This document shows, piece after piece, positions 43,208-52,099 of a stretch of 64,000 bases of DNA (positions are counted from its first letter, which is position 1; the number at the start of each line of letters is the position of its first letter). Under the pieces are notes generated by a model. It had not been told where the DNA came from, did not search any database, and saw only the letters and a list, made by a program, of their open reading frames with translations. The DNA lies in NCBI GenBank assembly GCA_030583905.1, contig CP129481.1:2448136-2512135 (forward strand), read 5' to 3'. The position numbers were made by a program, and so were the translations under genes. This DNA comes from Anaerolineales bacterium (GTDB taxonomy: Bacteria; Chloroflexota; Anaerolineae; Anaerolineales; Villigracilaceae).

Positions 43208-43722
43208 AGATGGATGCTCCTGTTAGAGAATGAGAGAATTTTAATGTAAACTATGCGGTTTGAGTATGGGAGGTTTGGGTGAGAGTTGGTCGGGGTGGTC
43301 GCTTGGTCGGGGAGGTGGAAAGTGGAGAGTGGAAAGTTTGAAGGTTGAAAGGTTGGAAAGTGGGAAGTGAAGATTTGTGCGATGTTTTTTTGTTGACCGG
43401 CAGATGGGGCAGAATCAGGTGTCGGTTATGTGTCGAGCCGGTCTTTGCGGACATCTGTGTGAATAAGCGTATGCACTGCTTCACCTACACTCCAAACGCA
43501 AAGTGGATGTACAATGGGGGTTGTTCGCTCTGGTACACAATATCGGCAAGATCCTCGTGTTCGGGGACCTGAGCTAACCCCATCCAGACCCTGGAGACCT
43601 GGCTCAATGCCTTCGGACTGAATCATCTGCCCCTGGGGACTCTTCCTCACCGCTGTAAATTTGGTTTTTCGACAGTCTCGTTAGGCGTCTCCTTTCATGT
43701 ATACTGGACTTGGTGTACCGAA
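43208..43722. other. Intergenic region before cassette copy 2
   Basis: 515 bp. From 43275 to 43375 it is made of purine-rich degenerate repeats (GGTCGGGGTGG, GGAAAGTGGAGAGTGGAAAG, GGTTGAAAGG). Further on I see no credible gene: open frames of 74-75 codons lack start signals and protein-like character. AGCTAAC at 43571 could be a degenerate R'' partner of GTTAGGC at 43680, but the pairing is weak. Confidence 0.5.
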
Positions 43723-44514
43723 ATGAAGCTTGACTGGAGTAGAGTCAAAAAGCAGACGCTCTGGAGCTACGAAGATTTGATTAAGAAGCTTCAGGGGGTC
43801 TTGGCCTACGAGTTCGTACAGGAACATTACGATCATACGATGAAGCAGGCCCAGCGCTACGCGAGAAAAGTACGCGGTGGGTATTTGCAAAATCAGGGAA
43901 ACACAACGGCCTATATCGACGCCATGATGGCCAATCTCGAAAAACTGGAAACGTTGCGGCATGGCAGGTACTCCCACCTTATCGCTCAGGTCGCAACACG
44001 TGAGCAGTGTTTGGCATTTATCCAGCGAACAGGCTTTGATTTTGACAGTCTAATACAGACGCTCAACTATCTCATGCGTTGGGTGTTGCCCTTCAAAACG
44101 CCGGTACGCGAGTTTGTGGATGTGGATTGTGTCGCGGAGTTGAAAACTCTGGAAGTGCTAAAACAGCACAAGGTTGGATCGAATTTGGATATCTTGGCGG
44201 TCGGCCAGACGAAAGCGGCACGGCTTCTATTCTCACGCCTGACGGGTATTTCAGTTGCCTATGTCACCGCGTTGGTGCATAAAGCGGATATTTCGCGTTT
44301 GGCGTATGTACGGGGTAAAACGGTCAAGCATCTTTGCGGCGGCGGATATGACACGTTAGCCAAAATCGCCGGAGCCAATCTGGTCGAGATGGAAAAGCGG
44401 ATGGATGTTTATTATCGAACAATGGGCAAGAGCGTGGCCGACTTTCGAGCCGTGATTCCATTAGCTTGGATGGTAGGGGGCGCACAAATACTGCCGCGCG
44501 TGGTGCGGGAATAG
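43723..44514 (+). CDS. Helix-hairpin-helix (DUF4332-like) protein, 263 aa, copy 2
   Basis: Amino acid sequence identical to the gene at 20227-21018; the base differences I see are silent. Same predicted HhH repeats in the C-terminal half. The upstream region differs, and no start codon lies before ATG 43723 in frame, which fixes the start of both copies. Identity at the protein level despite silent changes suggests the sequence is under constraint, or recent gene conversion. Confidence 0.65.
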   Translation: MKLDWSRVKKQTLWSYEDLIKKLQGVLAYEFVQEHYDHTMKQAQRYARKVRGGYLQNQGNTTAYIDAMMANLEKLETLRHGRYSHLIAQVATREQCLAFIQRTGFDFDSLIQTLNYLMRWVLPFKTPVREFVDVDCVAELKTLEVLKQHKVGSNLDILAVGQTKAARLLFSRLTGISVAYVTALVHKADISRLAYVRGKTVKHLCGGGYDTLAKIAGANLVEMEKRMDVYYRTMGKSVADFRAVIPLAWMVGGAQILPRVVRE

Positions 44515-44534
44515 GAGTGGCTAATTGAAAAGAT

Positions 44535-44571
44535 GCCTAACAAGCGCGTGCACCCGACGCGCACGTTGGGC
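44535..44571 (+). other. Short attC-like site, copy 2
   Basis: GCCTAAC...GTTGGGC, same 37 bases as at 21039-21075. Confidence 0.5.
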
Positions 44572-44607
44572 GGCTCAAGCCAAAGTCGAATGTTGATAAA
44601 ATAACTT

Positions 44608-45123
44608 ATGTCAAATCTGCAACCCTTTATTACGAATAAAAAAGGAGCTCGCCGTTTCGCTTGTTCTGCCGTTGCTCTCCAAGCCGTCGTGGTGAATCCA
44701 GAAGAAAAGACTCTCTTACTGTCCTCTCCTACTCGTAACCCAAACGGTGCCTGGCAAGTCGTGAGCGGCGCATTAGAAGCGGGCGAAACAGTTTTAGAAG
44801 GCACTTTGCGTGAAGCCCGTGAAGAACTCGGTAACATTCGTGTTCGTCCGCTTGGAACAATCCATGTCCAAACTTTTCATTATGACGAAAATGTTCAATA
44901 CATGATCGCCATCTATTATTTACTTGCTTACGAAGGTGGAGAAGTTCAACCTGGCGATGATATGCAAGGCAGTCAATATCGTTGGTGGAGTTTGGCTGAA
45001 CTGAATGATGAAAAAGTAAACATTGTTGTACCACCCGGTCAAAAATGGATCTTGGAAAGGGCGATAGAATTGTACCGATTATGGAAGGGACAGACCCGGG
45101 AGCTGCAATTGTCCAAGCTCTGA
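44608..45123 (+). CDS. NUDIX hydrolase, 171 aa, copy 2
   Basis: Identical protein to 21112-21627, with a complete NUDIX box (REAREELG). I noticed no base differences within this gene. It follows the attC-like core by 42 bases. Two intact copies imply both may be expressed. Confidence 0.88.
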   Translation: MSNLQPFITNKKGARRFACSAVALQAVVVNPEEKTLLLSSPTRNPNGAWQVVSGALEAGETVLEGTLREAREELGNIRVRPLGTIHVQTFHYDENVQYMIAIYYLLAYEGGEVQPGDDMQGSQYRWWSLAELNDEKVNIVVPPGQKWILERAIELYRLWKGQTRELQLSKL

Positions 45124-45471
45124 GGAGGATTGTGAAGCCGCCCACCGATAAATAGGAGTGTCAAGGGTGGAAGGTCACGAAGTTGAAAAATGATCTCAAT
45201 CTGAAAAACGGTTCTAAATGGAAACCATTTGGACTGTTTTTTTGTCTCCGGTTGCCAGATTCCCCACACACAGACAGCCTTCACCGCCCCCGCCCTTTTC
45301 TCTCAGAGTGGGGTTGGTGCGGTCGAACAGGAAGACCTTCGCTGGCTACTCGATGTGTTGCAGTGCCAGGAGTGCGGGTGGTAGAATACGGTCAAGGCAG
45401 GCGTTTTCCCTGGACTGTCATCCAGGACAGGCTGGCTGGACGGAATCGATCTGCAATCAAAGTCAAGCATA
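45124..45471. other. Spacer after cassette copy 2
   Basis: 348 bp. The first 245 bp are the decaying end of the duplication, with indels relative to copy 1. The rest is unique. I see no gene, terminator or attC in it. Confidence 0.5.
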
Positions 45472-45966
45472 ATGAACGATCAAAAGATCGCTGTTTCTCT
45501 CAAACGTTTTCTACTCATCGAGCAATGCCCGGCAGAGTGGAAGGGCTTGGACCTTTATCTTTTTCGGGATGAAGCGGTGGTCTTCTATGTCGGTCAGTCC
45601 CACCTTGCGTTCGCGCGGGTATGGGACCATCTCCTAAGCGGCTTCAAAGGGCATTCCATTTTGGGGCGGTTTGTTTGGTGCAACTGGCCCAAGTCAATGA
45701 ACTTCGACATTGAATTGTTGAGTTCGCAGTTCGGGGAATTCGCAACGCTCGGCAACGAAGTGAATGCCGCCGAGCGGCTGTTGATCCGGCAGTGGTCGCC
45801 GTGCTTCAATTTGTCGCAAAACAGCCAACCAACGCCTCTTCCGAACTCCTATTTGCCGCCCAACGCCCCTTTCAGGCGCAGGCGAAGCCTGACCATGCTC
45901 ATCCGCGAGGCGGAACGTGCCGTGCAGGCGGAAGATACGGAACTCTGGATGCAGAGCCTGAAGTAA
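45472..45966 (+). CDS. GIY-YIG nuclease-like protein, 164 aa
   Basis: LYLFRDEAVVFYVGQS resembles the GIY-YIG core (the second half VFYVGQS fits YVGxS), followed by Arg in FARVWDHL and Glu in NAAERLLIRQWSPCFN, which matches the conserved Glu and Asn positions. The C-terminal 35 residues are basic and proline-rich. Such domains cut DNA in repair and mobile-element proteins. It directly follows the duplicated cassettes and could be part of the same mobile history, but this is only position. Start ATG 45472 lacks a Shine-Dalgarno. Confidence 0.6.
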   Translation: MNDQKIAVSLKRFLLIEQCPAEWKGLDLYLFRDEAVVFYVGQSHLAFARVWDHLLSGFKGHSILGRFVWCNWPKSMNFDIELLSSQFGEFATLGNEVNAAERLLIRQWSPCFNLSQNSQPTPLPNSYLPPNAPFRRRRSLTMLIREAERAVQAEDTELWMQSLK

Positions 45967-46008
45967 AAGATGTCTCTCGAAGGCTCCCGCCGTTCATCCG
46001 GTATTTGA

Positions 46009-46014
46009 TATACT
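46009..46014 (+). promoter_or_regulatory. -10 box TATACT for a leaderless start
   Basis: Ends six bases before ATG 46021; no ribosome-binding site. Confidence 0.5.
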
Positions 46015-46020
46015 CCGCCC

Positions 46021-46308
46021 ATGATCATCAAGTTCACGGGCAAGATCTTCCACTGGCGCGGACCCGCCCCATTTCTCTTCGTCGCTGTCCCACCGGAACA
46101 AAGCCAGCAGATCAAAGATGTATCCAAACTGGTCACGTATGGCTGGGGCGTGATCCCCGTCCACGCGCGGACCGGCAACACCGAGTGGACCACGTCCCTG
46201 TTCCCGAAGGATGGGCGCTATCTCGTACCGATAAAAATGGTCGTCCAAAAGGCGGAGAACCTAAAAGAAGGGGATACCGTTACCATTCAGCTTGAACTTC
46301 GGTTGTAA
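46021..46308 (+). CDS. DUF1905 domain protein, 95 aa
   Basis: Matches DUF1905: FTGKIFHWRGPAPFLFVAVP, then GWGVIPVHARTGNTEWTTSLFPKDGRYLVPIKM and GDTVTIQLEL. A small beta-barrel protein of unknown activity, often fused to YdeI-like domains elsewhere; here it is single. The ATG lies directly behind a -10 box. Confidence 0.85.
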   Translation: MIIKFTGKIFHWRGPAPFLFVAVPPEQSQQIKDVSKLVTYGWGVIPVHARTGNTEWTTSLFPKDGRYLVPIKMVVQKAENLKEGDTVTIQLELRL

Positions 46309-46346
46309 AGGGTTTACGAGTTGGCTTTTCCATCAGGCTTTTATGC

Positions 46347-46352
46347 TACACT
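46347..46352 (+). promoter_or_regulatory. -10-like box TACACT for a leaderless start
   Basis: Ends nine bases before ATG 46362. TATGCT overlaps it at 46342-46347. Confidence 0.4.
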
Positions 46353-46361
46353 TGTAACGTA

Positions 46362-47009
46362 ATGACCATTCAAAGCAGCACCCAAATCGGAAATGTGATC
46401 CGCAATGCGGTCGTGTTCAATGTCAAAAACTGGGTTGGTGACATGATGAGTTCAGATTCTCTAATTCAATCCATTCAGGGCTTTTTTACATTGCTGGAAG
46501 AGCGAAAAATAGATTATGTACTGGTCGGGGGGATTGCCATACTCCACTACGTGGAAGGGCGAAACACCGAGGATCTGGATTTGCTCATGACAGTCTCTTC
46601 GTTAGAACAACTGCCGGAACTTACCATTATTGAACGGGATATGTACTTTGTCCGCACAAAATTCAACGAGCTTCAAATCGACATCCTGCTGACAAAAAAT
46701 CCGCTGTTCAAAAAGGTTCATAGCGACCATTCGAAAGTGGAAAAATTCCTTGACCGAAACATCCCCTTGGCAACCGTGGAAGGGTTGTTGCTGTTGAAGC
46801 TGTACGCCCTGCCCTCCCTATATCGTCAGGGAAATTTCGCCAGAGTCGGCATCTACGAGAATGATATTGCCACCCTGCTCCATTATTACCAGCCAAATGT
46901 TGATGCATTATTGGGCGAATTGGCCAAGCATGTGGACAAAAAGGATTTGGCGGAGATCGAGGGTGTTTTGTCTGATATCGAGAGTCGCATCAAGAGATTT
47001 AAGCGGTAA
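46362..47009 (+). CDS. Nucleotidyltransferase-fold protein (AbiEii-like), 215 aa
   Basis: VLVGGIAILHYVEGRNTEDLDLLM is the pol-beta-type nucleotidyltransferase core: GG, then Arg-x-Thr-x-Asp-x-Asp for metal. A further Asp (LQIDILLT) completes the acidic set. LATVEGLLLLKLYAL resembles the AbiEii/MNT helical part. AbiEii proteins are toxins of type IV toxin-antitoxin systems, but no AbiEi-like antitoxin lies next to it, so it may be a solitary domesticated enzyme. ATG 46362 is used; a Met-Met at 29-30 (MMSSDSL) is an alternative start. Confidence 0.72.
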   Translation: MTIQSSTQIGNVIRNAVVFNVKNWVGDMMSSDSLIQSIQGFFTLLEERKIDYVLVGGIAILHYVEGRNTEDLDLLMTVSSLEQLPELTIIERDMYFVRTKFNELQIDILLTKNPLFKKVHSDHSKVEKFLDRNIPLATVEGLLLLKLYALPSLYRQGNFARVGIYENDIATLLHYYQPNVDALLGELAKHVDKKDLAEIEGVLSDIESRIKRFKR

Positions 47010-47036
47010 CAAAAAATCTCTTTTCACCCTTTAGAA

Positions 47037-48101
47037 ATGCACACCTCTCAAACCATCTCCGAAGAAAAAGAAGATCTCAAACAAGCCGTCCTGAACGCGC
47101 GCCCGTACAAGCCGTTGTACGTCAAGTTCAAGGTGTTCTACGGCTGCAATCTCAAATGCGAGATGTGCAATCATTGGCGCGAGACGCGCGAAGCGCCGGT
47201 CACGCCCGAACGCTTGAAGGAAGTCATCAACGAATTGGCGGAAATGGGCACGAAGAAGATCCATATTTCCGGCGGCGAGCCGATGCTGAGACCACAGATC
47301 CCCGAGTTTGTGGAACTGGCGTCTGCACTCGGCATCAAGGTCACCATGACCACCAACGGCACGCTCATCACCAAGGAAAAAGCCAAGCGTCTGGTGGAGG
47401 CGGGTCTGCGCGGAGTGAACCTTTCCATCGATTCGCCGCTTCGCAAGATGCACGAAAGAATCCGAGGCGTGGAAGGCGCGTTCAAAGCCACCACCAAAGC
47501 CGTGGAACTCTTCCGCCGTTACAAGCATAAGGGCAAACTGACCGTCCGCATCAACACCGTCGTCAGCCGCACCAATTACGAGACGCTCGCCTCGCTCCCC
47601 GACCTGGCGCATCAACTCGGCGCGGACGGCATCAACCTGATCCCTGTGGATGACCATTGCGGCGAGATCCTCTCCATGCGCCGGAAGGATATCGAGAAGT
47701 TCAATACCGAGATCGCACCGCGTATCGCGGAACGCGCGCTCGAACTGGGGCTGATGGTCTCGGACGAGGACGCCTTTCCCTTTGGCAGGGACGAGTCCGA
47801 GGTCCGTTTGGGACGCGCAGGCAGGTACGCCTTCGGCTTTTACGACAAGCATCCCTGCTACGCGCCGTGGACGCACACGCTGATCGACTTCAACGGCAAT
47901 GTCTATGTGTGCTGCATGACGCGCGAAAAGATCCCCCCGTTGGGAAATATCATTCAGCAGTCATTCAAGGAAATTTGGGACGGCGCGGCATATCGAAAGA
48001 TCCGCTTGAACATGCACCCGCCCGCGCTCAAGCCTTGTCAGCGTTGTGATGATTTTATCGATGAAAATAAGAATATCTGGGAGACGATCGGACCGTATTA
48101 G
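47037..48101 (+). CDS. Radical SAM protein with SPASM-like C-terminus, 354 aa
   Basis: The SAM cluster motif is CNLKCEMC at about residue 39, followed by ISGGEPMLR (SAM binding) and TMTTNGTLI. The C-terminal part has extra Cys residues (HPCYAPWT, VYVCCMTREKIPPLGNI, PCQRCDDF), as in SPASM-type auxiliary Fe-S binding proteins. LGNIIQQSFKEIWDGAAYRKIR is typical of these. Members mature peptides or modify cofactors and sugars. No precursor peptide is recognised nearby, so the substrate is open. No Shine-Dalgarno at ATG 47037. Confidence 0.87.
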   Translation: MHTSQTISEEKEDLKQAVLNARPYKPLYVKFKVFYGCNLKCEMCNHWRETREAPVTPERLKEVINELAEMGTKKIHISGGEPMLRPQIPEFVELASALGIKVTMTTNGTLITKEKAKRLVEAGLRGVNLSIDSPLRKMHERIRGVEGAFKATTKAVELFRRYKHKGKLTVRINTVVSRTNYETLASLPDLAHQLGADGINLIPVDDHCGEILSMRRKDIEKFNTEIAPRIAERALELGLMVSDEDAFPFGRDESEVRLGRAGRYAFGFYDKHPCYAPWTHTLIDFNGNVYVCCMTREKIPPLGNIIQQSFKEIWDGAAYRKIRLNMHPPALKPCQRCDDFIDENKNIWETIGPY

Positions 48102-48105
48102 CACT

Positions 48106-48142
48106 GCTGGTTGAGTAGCCACAAAGAGGCGCATCGAAACCA
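48106..48142. repeat. Dispersed repeat (GCTGGTTGAGTAG type), short copy
   Basis: GCTGGTTGAGTAG (48106-48118) and ATCGAAACCA (48133-48142) match the left half of the larger element at 63359-63483. Confidence 0.7.
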
Positions 48143-48148
48143 ACGGGA

Positions 48149-48424
48149 TCAACTCAAATCCGAGAACATATCCCCGCTGTCGTTATCATCGTCCCAGGTG
48201 CTGAAGGTCGCCAGGTCTGCCGCAGTAAAACCGGCAGCCGCGATCGGTAATGCGATCGGCATCTCAAGTCCCTGCTGGCAGGCGAGGCACACGCGCCCTT
48301 CGCGTGTCGGATTGGTATGTTCGTCACAAAAACCGCGCCCGCACTTCACACACTTCCCCAGCGACGGATTATCGCACTGATGCGGCACCAGATAACCGAT
48401 GATCATTTCACATTGTTCAGCCAT
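48149..48424 (-). CDS. Small zinc-finger protein, 91 aa
   Basis: The N-terminal half has eight potential zinc ligands in HQCDNPSLGKCVKCGRGFCDEH and RVCLACQQG, a B-box/treble-clef-like pattern. The rest is an Ala/Ile stretch and an acidic tail (DDDNDSGDM). GAGGTG precedes the ATG. It is divergent from the glycosyltransferase gene by 12 bases. Function is unknown. Confidence 0.72.
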   Translation of the reverse strand: MAEQCEMIIGYLVPHQCDNPSLGKCVKCGRGFCDEHTNPTREGRVCLACQQGLEMPIALPIAAAGFTAADLATFSTWDDDNDSGDMFSDLS

Positions 48425-48436
48425 TGAGACACCTCT

Positions 48437-49597
48437 ATGAAAATAGCTCTGCTTTCCGAAAAGTATACACCAGACATCGGCGGTCTCGCAATCTCAACAG
48501 GACGATTGGGGGAATTGTTTGCCTCGGCTGGACATGACGTACGCGTCTTTTGTCCAAGCCCGAACCTGCCTCCGTCCGAAAAGCAGATCCTTCGCTCAGG
48601 CGGTGTCCGCGTCACGCGCTTCGGCGCGCACAAACGCGTGGACGACACACTCGTGGATTGGTTCGAACTCATCACAGATGAGCACCAGCGCGAGCCGTTC
48701 GATGTGATACATGCCTACTTCCTCCCCATGGCGGGATTTGTCGGCGCGTATGCAGGGAAATATCTGGACGTTCCCAGCGTCGCATCCATCCGCGGAAACG
48801 ACATCGAACGTGCCACATTTGACCCAAGCAAATTCGCGCATGTCATGTATGCCCTGCAATACGCGGATGCCGTGACCACAAACGCCAGCAAACTGGCGAA
48901 GAAGGCAAAGGCTTTCGTTGACCGCGAGATTCATCTCATCCCCAATGGAATTGATACAACCTTATTCAAGCCGATGGAGAGGAACGAGACGCTGGCGGAG
49001 AGTGTTTTGGAGGCGCCTTTGCGGGAGCAAGCTCCCGGAGTCCAAATGCCTGTCATCGGCTTCGTCGGGGAATTGCGCGAAAAGAAGGGACTGGCAACGC
49101 TCCTTTCCGGCTACGCGCAGTTGGTGAAGAAAACACCCGCTTCCCTGCTCATTGTCGGCGAGGTGCGGAATGGTGAGGATAAAAAAGTCTTCGAAGAATT
49201 CCGAATATCAAATCCCGAATATCGAATCACTGTCACTGGGCATGTCCCCCACAAAGACCTTCCCGCCTACTATTCATTGATGGACGTCTTCGTACATCCG
49301 TCAATGCGGGATGGAATGCCGAACGCGGTGCTCGAAGCGATGGCATGCGGCAAAGCGGTCATTGCCACGCCGGTCGGCGGCATGACTGATATTATTGAAG
49401 ACGGCGTCAACGGCTATCTCGTGAAGATCAATGACGCGGCGGGGCTGGCGGAGAAAATGGCTGAGGTGTTGAGGCAGCCGGAGAAACGCGAAGCAGTTGG
49501 CAGGTCCGCGCGGGAGGCGGCCTTGAGTCAATTCACGCTTGCGAAGGAATTGCAGTCAAATCTAACCATCTATGCAAGTCTTGGAGTTAAACAGTGA
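48437..49597 (+). CDS. Family 4 glycosyltransferase (GT-B), 386 aa
   Basis: The N-terminal Rossmann domain has SEKYTPDIGGLAISTGRLGELFASAGHDV; the C-terminal nucleotide-sugar domain has GFVGELREKKGLATLLSGY and HPSMRDGMPNAVLEAMACGKAVIATPVGG (the GT4 E-x7-E motif). It should transfer a sugar from a nucleotide or phospho-sugar donor to a glycolipid or polysaccharide; donor and acceptor are unknown. Its stop overlaps the aspA GTG by four bases. Confidence 0.9.
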   Translation: MKIALLSEKYTPDIGGLAISTGRLGELFASAGHDVRVFCPSPNLPPSEKQILRSGGVRVTRFGAHKRVDDTLVDWFELITDEHQREPFDVIHAYFLPMAGFVGAYAGKYLDVPSVASIRGNDIERATFDPSKFAHVMYALQYADAVTTNASKLAKKAKAFVDREIHLIPNGIDTTLFKPMERNETLAESVLEAPLREQAPGVQMPVIGFVGELREKKGLATLLSGYAQLVKKTPASLLIVGEVRNGEDKKVFEEFRISNPEYRITVTGHVPHKDLPAYYSLMDVFVHPSMRDGMPNAVLEAMACGKAVIATPVGGMTDIIEDGVNGYLVKINDAAGLAEKMAEVLRQPEKREAVGRSAREAALSQFTLAKELQSNLTIYASLGVKQ

Positions 49598-50997
49598 AGT
49601 ACAGAATCGAACATGATCTTTTGGGGGAACATGAAGTCCCAAGCGACGCTTATTTCGGCGTGCACACGGCGCGGGCGTTGAAGAATTTCCCGATCAGCAA
49701 TATTCCCATCAGCACGTATCCGAGTTTGATAAAGGCGCTGGCGTGTGTGAAGCAGGCATGCGCACAGGCGAACAAGGAGTTGGGCTTGCTCAACACCGAA
49801 CCCGCGGATGCGATCATCAAGGCATGCGAAGAGATCCGTGACGGCAAATGGATCGACCAGTTCGCGGTGGATGTCATCCAGGGCGGCGCGGGCACATCCA
49901 CGAACATGAATGCGAACGAGGTCATTGCCAACCGCGCGCTGGAGATCATGGGGCATGAGCGCGGCGAATACAAATACCTGCATCCGCTCGAACACGTCAA
50001 TTTGAGTCAGAGCACGAACGACGTGTACCCGACGGCGGTCAAGGTCGCGCTGCGATTTCTGATCGATGATTTGATCGAAGGCATGGAGGCGTTGCGCGAC
50101 GCCTTTGCCGAAAAAGCCGCGGAATTCAAGGACATCCTGAAGATGGGGCGCACACAATTGCAGGACGCCGTGCCGATGACGCTCGGTCAGGAGTTCAGTA
50201 CATACGCGATCATGCTCGAGGAAGACCAGCAACGCCTGCGCGAAGGCGCGCTGCTCATTCAGGAGATGAACCTCGGCGCGACGGCAATTGGAACGGGCAT
50301 CAACGCGCATCCCGATTATGCCCCGCTGGCACGCAAGCATCTCAGCGAAGTGACGGGCATCGAATACATCACTGCCGGTGATCTTGTGGAGGCGACACAG
50401 GATGTCGGCGCGTTCGTACAGCTCTCGGGTGTGCTGAAGCGCGTGGCGGTGAAACTTTCCAAGATCTGCAACGACCTGCGCCTCCTTTCTTCGGGACCCC
50501 GCACCGGGCTTGGCGAGATCAACCTGCCCGCCGTCCAAGCCGGGTCGAGCATCATGCCCGGCAAGGTCAATCCGGTCATCCCGGAAGTGGTCAACCAGAT
50601 CGCGTTCCTCGTCATCGGCAATGATGTGACCGTTTCCTTCGCCGCCGAAAGCGGACAGTTACAACTCAATGCCTTCGAGCCGATCATCGCGCACAGCCTG
50701 TTCGATAATCTCATTTATCTGCGCAACGGCTGCATCACGCTCGCCGAACGCTGTGTAAAAGGCATCACCGCCAACCACGCGCGGCTGGATGAGCACATGA
50801 CCCGCTCGGTCGGAATCGTCACAGCGTTGAATCCGATCATCGGGTACGAAAATGCAAGTTCGGTGGCGAAAGAGGCGTATGCGACCAACAAAAGCGTGAC
50901 CGAGATCGTGCTGGAGCGCGGTCTTCTGACCAAGGCTGAACTGGATGAGATCCTGAAACCCGAAGTGTTGACCAAGCCGCGCTGGATTAAGAAGTGA
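49594..50997 (+). CDS. aspA: Aspartate ammonia-lyase, 467 aa
   Basis: Fumarase/aspartase superfamily, class that splits aspartate to fumarate and ammonia. GAGTSTNMNANEVIANRA (C1), HVNLSQSTNDVYPTAVK (C2) and the signature GSSIMPGKVNPVIPEVVNQ (C3) are all present. Start is GTG 49594, coupled to the glycosyltransferase (GTGA). Fumarase itself usually has a slightly different C3 context; EYKYLHPLEHVN and KMGRTQLQDAVPMTLGQEF favour aspartase. In an amino-acid fermenter it would feed fumarate to the TCA branch (inference). Confidence 0.93.
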   Translation: MKYRIEHDLLGEHEVPSDAYFGVHTARALKNFPISNIPISTYPSLIKALACVKQACAQANKELGLLNTEPADAIIKACEEIRDGKWIDQFAVDVIQGGAGTSTNMNANEVIANRALEIMGHERGEYKYLHPLEHVNLSQSTNDVYPTAVKVALRFLIDDLIEGMEALRDAFAEKAAEFKDILKMGRTQLQDAVPMTLGQEFSTYAIMLEEDQQRLREGALLIQEMNLGATAIGTGINAHPDYAPLARKHLSEVTGIEYITAGDLVEATQDVGAFVQLSGVLKRVAVKLSKICNDLRLLSSGPRTGLGEINLPAVQAGSSIMPGKVNPVIPEVVNQIAFLVIGNDVTVSFAAESGQLQLNAFEPIIAHSLFDNLIYLRNGCITLAERCVKGITANHARLDEHMTRSVGIVTALNPIIGYENASSVAKEAYATNKSVTEIVLERGLLTKAELDEILKPEVLTKPRWIKK

Positions 50998-51053
50998 TGA
51001 GTGAACCGTAAAAAGGAACGGGTTGAACTCGTCTGGCAAACTATAGGTGACCC

Positions 51054-52019
51054 ATGACAATTCTTTTCGACTCGACCAAGACCGTCAAATCCGAACTGAA
51101 CAAGCAGAAATACATCGCTTCGGATGAGATCGCGACGATCGTTTTTCTCGCCCAGAAATTGGGCAAACCGCTGCTGGCGGAGGGACCGGCAGGCGTAGGC
51201 AAGACCGAACTGGCGAAAGGCATCGCGGGTGCGACGGGGCGTGAGTTGATCCGCCTGCAATGCTATGAAGGCTTGGACGAATCCAAAGCGCTGTACGAGT
51301 GGGAATATTCCAAGCAATTACTCTACACGCAATTACTGCGTGACAAATTGAACGATACGCTCGGCAAAGCCGAATCATTGGCGGAAGCGGCGGATAAATT
51401 GGCGAAAGAGGAGGATGTCTTCTTCTCGGACCGATTCCTGCTGCAGCGTCCGCTGTTAAAAGCAATTCTGAGCGAGACGCCGACGGTGTTATTGATCGAC
51501 GAAATCGACCGTGCGGATGCGGAGTTTGAAGCCTTCCTGCTCGAAGTGCTGAGCGATTTTCAAGTGTCCGTGCCGGAGTTGGGAACGCTCGCCGCAAAAC
51601 ACCGTCCATTTGTGGTGCTGACATCCAACAATACGCGCGAACTTTCGGAGGCATTGAAGCGCCGCTGTTTGTATCTGTTCGTGGATTATCCAACTTTGCA
51701 GGAAGAGTTGGCAGTCGTCCATCTGAAAGTGCCTGACTTAAATCCCAAACTGGCACAACAAGCCGTGGAATTTGTGCAACGTCTCCGCAAAGCGGACATG
51801 CGCAAGTCACCGTCCATCAGTGAGACGCTCGACTGGGCAAATGCGCTGGTGGCGTTGAATGCTTCACAATTAGACAAGGATGTGCTGGAAGACACGCTTT
51901 CGGTTTTGTTGAAGCACGAGGCGGATCTACAAAAGGCAAAACGGCAATTGACCAGTCCGCCGTCACAGCCGAAGCAGCGTCCGCCCGCGGATGATTTCGG
52001 AAGATTTTCTGGGAATTGA
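51054..52019 (+). CDS. MoxR-type AAA+ ATPase, 321 aa
   Basis: Walker A GPAGVGKTELAKG, a MoxR-like LQCYEGLDESKALYEWEY, Walker B VLLIDEIDRADAEFEAFLLE, sensor 1 VLTSNNTRELSEALKRRCLYLFVDYP and an Arg finger in ALKRRC. It is followed by a VWA protein gene, the standard MoxR-VWA partnership that assembles or activates enzymes such as CO dehydrogenase. AGGTGA lies before the ATG. Confidence 0.92.
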   Translation: MTILFDSTKTVKSELNKQKYIASDEIATIVFLAQKLGKPLLAEGPAGVGKTELAKGIAGATGRELIRLQCYEGLDESKALYEWEYSKQLLYTQLLRDKLNDTLGKAESLAEAADKLAKEEDVFFSDRFLLQRPLLKAILSETPTVLLIDEIDRADAEFEAFLLEVLSDFQVSVPELGTLAAKHRPFVVLTSNNTRELSEALKRRCLYLFVDYPTLQEELAVVHLKVPDLNPKLAQQAVEFVQRLRKADMRKSPSISETLDWANALVALNASQLDKDVLEDTLSVLLKHEADLQKAKRQLTSPPSQPKQRPPADDFGRFSGN

Positions 52020-52022
52020 TTC

Positions 52023-52086
52023 GTAGGGGCGAGGTCCTCTCGCCCTTTGCAACAAGGATTATAGGACGGGGAAACCCCGCCCCTAC
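52023..52086. repeat. Small extragenic palindrome (GTAGGGGCG type)
   Basis: GTAGGGGCG (52023-52031) is inverted at 52078-52086, with further nested arms (GAGG...CCTC). It lies between the moxR-like and VWA genes. This is probably a dispersed chromosomal repeat, because its outer arm is typical of such elements. Confidence 0.6.
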
Positions 52087-52099
52087 AGGATAAAAGAAA

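Larger units (their letters stand above)
43680..45368 (+). repeat. Duplicated cassette pair, copy 2
   Basis: Counterpart of 20184-21873, same strand. It begins at GTTAGGC, shares the inner attC-like site at 44535-44571 and encodes identical proteins. The AT-rich cassette 1 is absent here, so only the last two cassettes were copied. Confidence 0.9.

Noticed and set aside
42359..43260. yybP-ykoY manganese riboswitch before the TerC gene
   Set aside because: The leader is short and I cannot find the paired conserved loops.
43345..43650. Short open frames on both strands before cassette copy 2
   Set aside because: They cross low-complexity repeats, lack start signals and do not look like protein.
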